Of a stretch of 64,000 nucleotides of DNA, positions 55,606 to 64,000 are shown in pieces. Within the stretch, counting starts at the first letter, position 1. Each line of letters opens with the position of its first letter. Origin of the DNA: Gaeumannomyces sp. JS-464 (lineage: Eukaryota; Ascomycota; Sordariomycetes; Magnaporthales; Magnaporthaceae). Under the pieces are notes generated by a model. The model saw only the letters and a program-made list of their open reading frames with translations. It did not search any database and had not been told where the DNA came from. The stretch covers positions 1,364,001 through 1,428,000 of the forward strand of contig NGZR01000006.1 of the NCBI GenBank assembly GCA_002197995.1, given 5' to 3'. The position numbers and the translations under genes were made by a program.

Positions 55606-56723
55606 ATGCGTCCCCGCCATTCCCCATAATTGCCGTGGCCCTGGCCGCTGGTATAGCGCCCGTCCCTTTTGGCACGCTCGGCCGGGCCACGGCCGGGCCA
55701 CGGCCGGCAGCTATGGGCTTCAGGACCGCTACCAGCTCCTCAACGAGCAGATAATCTGCTTCATCCGGCCGAACCTCGCCCGCCGCCAGGTCGACAAGGA
55801 GCGGGGCCCCGTGAGGCCCTCCGAGGCAACGGCCGGCGGCGGAGACCCGAAGCCGCCGCCGCAGCAGCACAACGTCGAGGGCGCCGCGTCGTCGCACTAC
55901 AACCGCAACGGCACCGCAAACGCCCACGCCACCTACAGCAACGTGACGGGCATCCGGCCCTTCTGGGTCAATGGCATCGCCTACAACCACAGCGGCGTCG
56001 CCCTGCCGCCGTGCTGGCCCAACGGCACGGTGCTGCCGCACCACCCCAACGGCACTGCCGCCGCCGCCGCCGCTGCCATGCCGCCCTACTTCCGCGCCAA
56101 CGAGACAAACACTAACCTGACCCGGATCCAGGGCTCCGTCGCGCACCCTCCCGACGCCGCGCCCCCGCCGCCGGCCCTCCCGACCGTCGACGACATGCCC
56201 ACCGACCCCAACGGGACCACGGGCCTCTACTACCGCGAGATGGAGATGCAACGGCAAGTGGGACCTGCGCCGAGCCCCGAGGACGCCGTCGACCCGCAGC
56301 TGCTGGCCGAGGCCGACGCCGCGCTCCCACGCGCAGGGCGACCGCACCGGCAGGCCCCGCGGACACCGTCATGAGCAAGAACGAAAAGTCCCGGCTGGCA
56401 CCACTACTACACCGTCGCGGGCGACGTCGCCTCCTCCTTCTGCAACTTTCCAGGCGAACTACCTTGGGCGGCGACATCTTTTGCGACTTTTTACGACCGC
56501 CGCCTCGCCGCAAAGGGCAGGGAGCGCCACTGCGGCAAGAAACGTGCCCGGCTTCGTGCTCTTCAGCTACGGCGCCTGGAATCCCATCTCGTCCGGCATC
56601 GCCAGGGTGGACTCGAGCAAGAAGTTCTGCGGCGAGGAGCATCTGCGAATCCTCTGTCTTGGCTTTAGCCTTTTAGCGTGCGGTAGAGCGAGAAGCAGTT
56701 GGTGCCGTTGCAGTGATGTGTGA
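55606..56723 (+). CDS. Secreted N-glycosylated protein of unknown function
   Basis: After one missing base near the ATG (55606) the frame gives a signal-like PIIAVALAAGIAPVPFGTL, then YGLQDRYQLLNEQIICFIR, and a region with eight N-x-T/S sequons (NGT, NVT, NHS, NGT, NGT, NET, NLT, NGT). Further on, in shifted frames, come WHHYYTVAGDVASSFCNF and PGFVLFSYGAWNPISSGIAR followed by KKFCGEEHL. At least three single-base frame changes are needed (near 55612, 55705 and between 56340 and 56540). Signal peptide, sequons and paired cysteines point to an extracellular or cell-wall protein. It converges on the AAA+ gene, 85 bp away. No family is recognised. Confidence 0.5.
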
Positions 56724-56808
56724 GCTTTCTTAGCTATTTTGTTTGTACCGTAGCTACAGGGCGTAGGGCAGAGGGCCTGCCCCTTCTCTTTGTCAGCGAA
56801 TATCCAGC

Positions 56809-59800
56809 TCAATCGTCCGACTTATGTCCCCTGATAAACCGCTCGATCGTCATCAGCGACTCCTTGGTGACCGACGGCCTCGTCCGGGCCAGAGCTTTGC
56901 GGAAGTGCGAGTTCTTGATGACTCTGGGCGGCAGTTCCGCTTCCTCCTTCTGTTTCTCCTCCTTCCCATCACTCTTGCTCTTGTCTTTCTTATCATCCGA
57001 CGGCCCCACCGCCTGCTTCTCATCATCGCTACCCTTCTTCTTCTTCTTGTCGCCACCGTCCTTCGTCTCCTCAGCTTCTTTCTCCCCCTGCTGCTCCGCC
57101 TTCCCCCCCAGGGCCCGCTTCTGCTCCGCCTCCGCCTCGATGTCGCGCTGCGCCGCCATGGCCGCCTGCACACACAGCGTGCGCAGATCGGACCCGGAGA
57201 AGCCGTCGGTCGCAGCCGCAAGCTGCTGCAGGTTGACGTCGCCGGCGATCTTCTCCTCGCGGAGGTAGATGTCCAGGATGGCGCGGCGGTCGGCGAGGCG
57301 CGGTATGGGCACGTGGAGCATGTGCGGCAGGCGGCGGCAGACGGCGTCGTCCAGATCCCCGGGCCGGTTGGTAGCGATGAGCAGGAAGGGCGCCTGCTGC
57401 TTGCGGTCGCCCTGCACGAGCCCGTCCATCTCGGACAGGAACTGGCTCATGGCCTTGAGCGTGTACTCGCGGTCGCCGGCCTTGCGCCGCGCCAGCAGCG
57501 ACTCGGCCTCGTCGATGAAGATGATGCAGGGCGAGAGCTTGCGCGCGAGCGAGAAGAGCGCCTGGATCCGCTCCTCGGTCTCCCCGACCCAGCACGACTG
57601 GACGTCGGCCGGCGTCGCGACGATCAGGTTCATGCCCGACTTGGCGGCCACCACGCGCGCCAGGTGCGTCTTCCCCGTCCCCGGCGGGCCGAACAGGACG
57701 CCGCCGTTGATGCCTTCCTTGGCCAGCAGCCCGTACGACCTGTGCACGCGGAGCGAAAGCATCTGGTCCAGGCCCGCCATTGTCTCTGGGTCGATGCGGA
57801 TGCCATCGGCGGCAGCTGCAGTGGCATCTATGCGAGGCGTGTTAGCGAGGCCCAGTTGTGGTTCATCACAAAACCCCTGTGTGTGTGCGGTCAAGAGGAG
57901 ATAGGTAGATAACGTAGGCACTTACCAATATCAACGACACAGCTCATCAGGTGCTTTTCGGATTCATTGCAGCCGTCCCTTATCTTGTCCAGAAGCTCTT
58001 GGACCTTCGACTTCTTCTTTTTCTCCTTTCTCGCCCCTTCGTCATCCTCATAGGGCTCGTCGGCCTTACGCGACGCCTTGAGAAGCTTGATGTTACGCTG
58101 AATGCGCGCCATGATGGCGTACACGTCCTTTGCTTCCAGTGGCGGCGCGCCTGAGCGCCTGGCTCGCGCGCAGACCTGGCGCACGACGCTGGTCACCTCT
58201 TTGTTCTTCCACTTGGCGAGGATCTCTCGGGCGTCCTCGCTCAATTGATCAGGCAGCCGGTGCTTCTCGCCTTGTTTGAGCGTGTCGGGGAACAGGGCGT
58301 ATGCAACCGTGGGGTGGCCCGCGTCCAGGAGAGCGCAGCGTATTGCACGGCAGATCCACCGCCATCGCTCAACCAGATTGGATTCTTTCTCATAGAGCTT
58401 CAACGCCTCACGGCTCGCTTGTATGCCGCGGAGTGAGGTTGAAACAGGACGAGTCCTTGACCTCCAGACCTTTCCGGACATTCTTGACCGCCTTGTCCAT
58501 AGCACTCCACTTGCGAGGCGAAATCGCCGTAGCCAAGATGAGAACAGCCCCTGCGACACAATATGGCCTCGTTAGCATGCCTGATTTCGGCGATTTTGCT
58601 GTTCACAATGGGTTACTTACGCCCTGCTTCCCGCTTAGCGACGACGGCCTTGCGTAGTCGCCGCGAAAAAACATCTTCCTTGGGCATAGCTGATGCTTGG
58701 TCGACAAAGACTACAAGGGGTCTCTCTGCCGGCGTAGCCACGGTCGCGTCTTCCTTCTTTCCTGGGGCTTCCTCGTCTCTGCCCTGGGCACCTTCGCTTT
58801 CCACCTGGGTCTCTTCCATTTGGCTCTGGGTCTCCGCGTTCTTGCCCTTGAGATCCTCTTCTTTGGCTTGGAGCCCCTCCCCTTCAGACTTTTGGGCTTC
58901 GGAACTGGCGAGATCATCCGCTGGCGCCTGGTGTTCCGCCTTTCCGGCCGCGGCTTCAGACTCCGGGGATTTTTCTAAGGCCGTGTCCGGCAGGACCTCG
59001 TCCACATTCGCCTGGCTCGGCACCACGTCCTTCTTCTCGTCGGCGTGAGCCCCAGCCAGCTTCCGCTCTGCGCCTCCAAGAATGGCCTCGAGCGCCGCGG
59101 TACTGTCGCCTTCGCGATCGTCCGAGCAGAAGAGCGTTTCGGTAAGATTCATCTCTTCGGACTTCCACCTCTCGCCGTCCGCTTCGGCGTCCCAGAAGTC
59201 CACGCAGAGATTCGCGATGTCGTTGTAATCGAACAAGACCAGGTCGGCCTGGAGGTCCAGTGCAATGCGGCGTGCGATGTGCTCGAGGAATTGGAGAGAC
59301 CCTTTCCTCGGCGATTGGAGCACTATCGCGGCCGCGTTGGCCCAGGCCTCTGCCGTCGACTTCGGGGCGGAGGAGGGTGGAGGCTGGACGACTGGGGAGA
59401 CCGAGTCTAGAATCTCGTCGTAGACATCCTGCTGGAGCTCGTAGTCGACCACATCCCCGGACTCGTCGGCCTTGCTTTTGTCCTCGGTGTCCTTGCTTGG
59501 CGTTTCCTCTCCCTCATCGTCATCAGATCTGAGGAAACGAATGCCTGGGGAGGCCCCGAGCATATCGTTAAAGAGAACAACGTTGTTTCCGAGGAACCAC
59601 TCGGGCAACACCAGAGGGGGTTTAGACGGCTCTTGGTCCTCGCTCTCCTCCTCGTTGCTCTCATGGGCCTCGTCTTCGCCTTTTTCGCCTTCCTCGCTTT
59701 TCGCCTCGTCAACCCCGTTGTCGTCTTCCTCGGCCTTGGCCTCGTCCGCACCGCTCTCGCACTTCTCTTCGTTGACCCCATCAACTTTCTCCTCATCGAC

Positions 59801-60328
59801 GACCTGGTCACTCTTGTCTTCAAACTTCTCCTCCGGTTCATTGTCGACCTTTGTGCATCCAGTCTCGGCAGCATCCTCCCCGAGCTCGTCCTCTCTTTCC
59901 TCGCTGCCAAGGACCTCCTCGGGCGCATCCGTGGGGCCAGGCTCGCCTCCTTCGGAGATATGCTCGGGGTTTGAAGATTCGTCCGTGCTCGCAGAGGCGC
60001 CTGTGAGGGGATCCGCGGAGCTCTTCTCGCGGGCCTCGGGGACGGGCCCAGAGCTTGCGGGCTCGGCGTTGGCCCCGATGGGCGTGTTTTCCGTCACAAC
60101 TAGCTCCAGGTCCGATGTCCCAGATTTGCTGCTCAACGCGTCCTCAGCCTGGGCGCTCGACGCCTCGGCTGCGTCCTTTACGTCGGCGTTGTCGCTGGCT
60201 GCTGCGGCCAAGGATTCATCCTTAATGGCGTTGATAGGCTCGTCGCAAAGACTAGCGGGAACGGAACTGTTAGGCGACGAGTTGCCAGCACTGCTAGGCG
60301 AGGAGCCGCTGTCCGAGTCTGTCGACAT
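56809..60328 (-). CDS. AAA+ ATPase with long acidic N-terminal region
   Basis: Exons 60328-58621, 58550-57926 and 57827-56809 encode about 1117 residues. Residues 1-240 are highly acidic and disordered. Residues about 240-450 contain a folded block (LPEWFLGNNVVLFNDMLG, then SLQFLEHIARRIALDLQADL and LVLFDYNDIANLC). A second acidic stretch precedes RAVLILATAISPRKWSAMDK. The C-terminal AAA+ domain has Walker A GPPGTGKTH, Walker B CIIFIDEAESLLARR, and LIATNRPGDLDDAVCRRLPH with the sensor and arginine-finger region, followed by a lysine-rich insert and a short helical tail. It most resembles single-domain AAA proteins of the katanin/Msp1 type. Two single-base losses in exon 2 (near 58450) are needed. 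It would unfold or extract protein substrates with ATP; partners unknown. Confidence 0.8.
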
Positions 60329-62785
60329 GCTTGCGGTAAGAAGGCAGTGGCTTTGGGAGTTTCGGATGGGATGGGACTGAACACGAGGTTGTGTTGGTAA
60401 AGGACCCTGACAATGACCTATATATGCCCGCCGTCCCTATCCCTAGGGACGGAGGTAGCCAGGCCGGGGCTCCAGGTTTGGCTGCAAGTTGGCTGCAGGA
60501 TCTCGGCGCCCCCATCCCCTCGCGACATAGCCTACCGGCAGATCCATAGCGTGCCGGCCAACGTGGCTCGAGTCGCTAGGGATAGCGATGGATGTCTCCG
60601 CTTCGCTGCCTGGTGTGCTTCAGTCGTCGCGGGGAGACTGGTGCAATGGGAATGATTGAGTGCGTGCAGTGCGGCTCAATTGAGTCACAGGCTCCATTGG
60701 GTGCCTTGGGCTGCCTCGCGGCGTTGGGACAGGGGGGTTAAAACAGCACAACGATGCACGCCCGCACGATGCGATTGATGGTTCCAACTGCCCGTGCGGG
60801 GCGCATGTGCGTGGTTGTTGGTCGTCATTTAGGCAGCACCACATCCACCAGCCCGAGGCAGAGGCCGCCGACGCATCCGTCCTGCCAACAACAACAACCC
60901 AAACGTGCAGTGACCCATCAATTGAAGCTCAACTGCGCGAACAGCGACCGCCATCGAGGCAACCCCACGCATGCCGAAGACGAATCCAGCGACTGGCGGG
61001 GTCAGTTGTCTCCCGCAAGCACGCCCGAGCCCCCGACTTTTGCTGACGCTGCAAACCCACACCACATCGCCAACCCAAATGGACGCCGTGTCAATGCATG
61101 TCTGGGATCCCAGCTCGCAGCCTTTCAGCTGGAACATGGGGTTTCGGATAAAGATGGAGAAGGGCTGCCCACCAAACTAAAACACGACAAGACTGAACGT
61201 AGGAGCGCCACAGCTTCGAACGTTTGGCTTCTTCAAGGCGGCGCGGGTTGCATGATAGGGCCCAGAGTGGAGACAATTGATTGCAGGGATTGGAAAACTG
61301 GGTGACTGGCTGCGCTTTTCCTGCCGTCGGTGCGCGAATGTGTTAGCGCGCTCAATTTTATAAATAAAATCGGCGCGCCCCCGCTGACTGCCGTCGCCAA
61401 TCTGCCCATACTGCTACCCCAATGTCCTCGATTTGCCAAAGGTAAAGGATGTCGTACACGCCGTACACGCCGTACACGTTCCGCGAATTTCTTTGGGATT
61501 TGGTTACTCTTCGAAACCTAACGAAAGAGCGCGCCGCTGTATGATTATCCCTCTTGGTTCCTGCTTACTCACCTCGGTTCCGAATTTTCGAATGGCGCTA
61601 ACCACTTCTTTTCTTCGAGGTAGATCCGAGATTTAAACCACGCGACCGACGCCCTTTCCAAGACGGTTGACCATGGCATGGACCTCCTAGGCCCAGATGA
61701 TCCTCTAACTTGGGGATTCGCAATTCAAAAGTCGCGCGCAATGTTGGTTTTCCGCAACGAATTACATAAGCGCAATGGGCGCTGGCCAGAAACAGAGCAA
61801 TGTCGCAAAGAATACCTATATGCGCTGGTTCACATAAACGGGCAGATCCTCGAGGAGAGGAGAAAAAGATGTATGCAAAACAAGGGACAAGGTTGAGAAG
61901 AAGATTGCACATGCGGTGGATGTAAGCGGAAGATTAGGACGAGCCCATCAATGAAGAATGGAGCAGCTCAGCCACCCAACCAACACTATCAGGTGATTGC
62001 AGCAGCTGAACCTTCAAATTCCCCATAAAATTGGACCGCACGACCATCCTTGCGCGTTTCCATATCGTGAACTGCACACAAAAAAAAAAAAAAAATTCCC
62101 TGTGCGGCGGCAACTCCCGCCACCCGCGCTCGGCAAACACGCCGCACCAGGACTCCCGAAAAGGGTGCGCAGGAGGACTGAAGCCCAAACCTCGAATGTA
62201 ACCGTGAACCAACAACCGCGGCTGTGCGCGGCAACAGCACAGCCGCTGCTAGGCACACAGTCAGCAGCCGTGCGGCCATTTGCCACGGCAGCACCACGCG
62301 AAGCCTATTGTGCGCAGCAGTCGCTACCACCATTGAGCTCCCAACACCATTGATGCATGCAAGCAACCCTCAACATTGGCGCTTGATGTTCGCTCCAACC
62401 CTCTTGGCATCCGCGGGACCTCGGCCAGACCACCTTGATTCTTTACTATTTTAGCTTGCAGTACCAGTAAGCTTGGCGCCGTTTCGATCTGGAATTGGAG
62501 GACCAAGATGTCCAATTGTGGCACCTTGCTCGGCGCGTGTTGGTTATTACTTGCCGCCAAAACCAAAGGCTGCGGGTGTAGTAAAACTAGGTAGGTACCT
62601 CCCTAAGGAAAAGAAATGCCAACAAAGCAACCATAAATTCATCATCGTCTTTTTTTTCTTCAAACGAATCCTCTCCTGCGTCGTTCCCGTTTCTTCCTCA
62701 TTCTAGTACCCATCACCATACAAACCGGCGAAGCATCAAAGACTACCAGAATACCAACAATCCCACCCCCATCAACCCCTTCACA
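60329..62785. other. Intergenic, no gene seen
   Basis: About 2.4 kb between the divergent AAA+ gene and the gene at 62786. Short frames exist (for example 61678-61896) but have no motif or intron support. A poly-A run lies near 62079-62093. Confidence 0.4.
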
Positions 62786-64000
62786 ATGCGGGTTAAAAGG
62801 CTCACTGCGCTAGTTTTACTAGCAAGACCGGTTCAACCAGCCCCGGTGCCAGCACCGGAACCCCGGCCCATGCCGATCGAGATCGACGGCAATGCTGTGG
62901 CCGTGGCTGCGGCAGGTTTGACTACATTGTTTGGTTGTAGCACTGTAAGTGACATTTTCGATCTTTGAACCGAGTGCTCCCTCTCTCCCTCTCTCCCTCT
63001 CTCCCTCTCTTCCTCTCTCCCTCTCTCTCTCCCTCTCTCCCTCTCTCTTCTCCCTCTCTCCCTCTCTCCCTCTTTTCCCTCTTTTCACCAGTGGCAAAGA
63101 GATGGGGATTCAAGGATACATACTCGAATTTCCGCTTAGGGTTGATTGATCATAGTCCTTTCTTTGACGTTTTTCCAAAGCTTTTTACCCTCCGCCCTTC
63201 ATTTATGTACCCCATGTGCATGGCGTGAACTAACTTGGTACCTTTCCAGATCCTTATGCAGCAAATTACTACCAGCCGGTCGAATCGAAACGCTGAGCGA
63301 ATCGCTCTAGATGTACGTTTTGGAACCTTCTTATCTCCCTCGTTGAAAAGGTGCCACATTTCGGCACTAATTATTCGAGCGATCTCCTTACTAACCTTAT
63401 TTTTCTCCTTCATTGAACCATAAAACCAGGCCCAAAGTCAAAGCCAGGCCACTATGATAGATGGCTACTTGTGGAGGTGCATTGACCGGGTACGAGAACT
63501 GGACCCGGCGCACGGCATGCGGCTATCCAACCAAGCGATCAGCATTGCAGCCGGACGACCGAGCACCCCCAGGAGCGAAGATGTCGAAAGTCAGCCGCTG
63601 CTTGCAAGCCCCCAGCAGTGTCTGGATACACTTACCAAACAGCTCGGGGAGTGTAACGCGATCCTCGAAAATCTATCCAAAAGGCTACTGCCACCAGGTA
63701 GTCGACCGGGGTCCTCTGGGACCGTGGCTGGGCCCTCTGGGACTCAGCCCGGAGCCCCTGGATCTGGGGGCGGATCTTCTATGGGGGATCCGGGGAACAA
63801 CAACGACAATTTCAGGATGCAGCGGCCAGCCGGAGCAGGACACTATGGTACGTTTGGCGATAGTCAGTCTCAGTCTCCGCCCAACTCGCCAAACGCCAAT
63901 GCCCTGTCGCGACAGCCACCGGCGAGCCCCCCGTCCAACGGCAAAGGAAAGGAACGCGAGGGGACGACAGCTCAGACCAATCCGAACGAGCAGGGGAAGC
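62786..64000 (+). CDS. Unknown gene, 5' part (runs off the window)
   Basis: Exons 62786-62944, 63250-63312 and 63430 to the window end splice in phase 0 through GTAAGT...CAG and GTACGT...CAG introns. The first exon encodes a proline-rich stretch and a hydrophobic VAVAAAGLTTLFG; the second ILMQQITTSRSNRNAERIA; the third ATMIDGYLWRCIDRVRELD, QCLDTLTKQLGECNAILENL, then a long low-complexity region rich in proline, glycine, serine and asparagine. The helical block in exon 3 may be a domain, but I do not recognise it. The start ATG has a good context (CACAATG). A pyrimidine microsatellite fills much of intron 1. Confidence 0.6.
62976..63085. repeat. CTCCCTCT microsatellite in intron 1
   Basis: About 110 bp of CTCCCTCT units with small variations lie inside the intron 62945-63249. 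The long pyrimidine tract is followed by CAG acceptors at 63090 and 63249. Confidence 0.8.

Noticed and set aside
56824..57912. 362-codon plus-strand ORF antisense to the AAA+ domain
   Set aside because: It is the complement of a clear Walker A/B-containing exon.
59472..60380. 302-codon serine-rich plus-strand ORF
   Set aside because: It is the complement of the acidic (GAG/GAC-rich) N-terminal region of the AAA+ gene.

Overview
The window comes from a filamentous ascomycete (Pezizomycotina, most likely a Sordariomycete). The support is short GT-AG introns of about 50-110 bp, a HeLo-domain incompatibility-type gene remnant, an FAD/BBE oxidoreductase, a subtilase, small secreted proteins, and repeats mutated to TAA/TAG-rich, AT-rich DNA in the way RIP (repeat-induced point mutation) does it. 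No function was confirmed by a database search; all calls are from reading the sequence.

Layout. 1-17.6 kb is a repeat block. A Fot1/pogo DNA transposon (1259-11395) contains a gag-only Copia-type LTR element (3016-11286), which in turn contains a Tad1-like LINE (3559-9783) and a 5'-truncated LINE on the minus strand (10725-11115). Next come a MITE (11714-12080), a solo LTR (12097-12511) that cuts an F-box gene remnant, a second Fot1/pogo element (13312-15173), a short LTR-type element (from 15224), a broken HeLo-domain gene (16.5-17.05 kb) and a 169-bp tandem repeat. 17.9-23.3 kb is a gene island: an intact five-exon gene fusing a bicovalent FAD oxidoreductase to a von Willebrand A domain, a small acidic ORF, and a hypothetical gene with an internal stop. 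23.7-39.55 kb is a second, heavily mutated LINE that received two solo LTRs and a full 8.55-kb chromodomain Gypsy element; the Gypsy element itself carries a tRNA-Cys-like SINE. 40-64 kb is gene-rich: two divergent coiled-coil genes, a secreted subtilase, a secreted repeat protein, two small secreted proteins, a large AAA+ ATPase and the 5' part of an unknown gene.

How the parts relate. The repeats can be ordered in time because target-site duplications are still readable (TA, 15 bp, 14 bp, TAAAG, ATTAC, GTTAA, TCGCG). Several genes between 40 and 60 kb need single missing bases, often in C or G runs, to keep their frame, whereas the FAD-vWA gene is intact. This looks more like base-calling loss in the assembly than pseudogenisation, but that is inference. 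The 46-57 kb stretch is rich in secreted products (protease, repeat protein, GPI-type protein, N-glycosylated protein). No biosynthetic cluster, CRISPR array, rRNA gene or convincing functional tRNA gene was seen.
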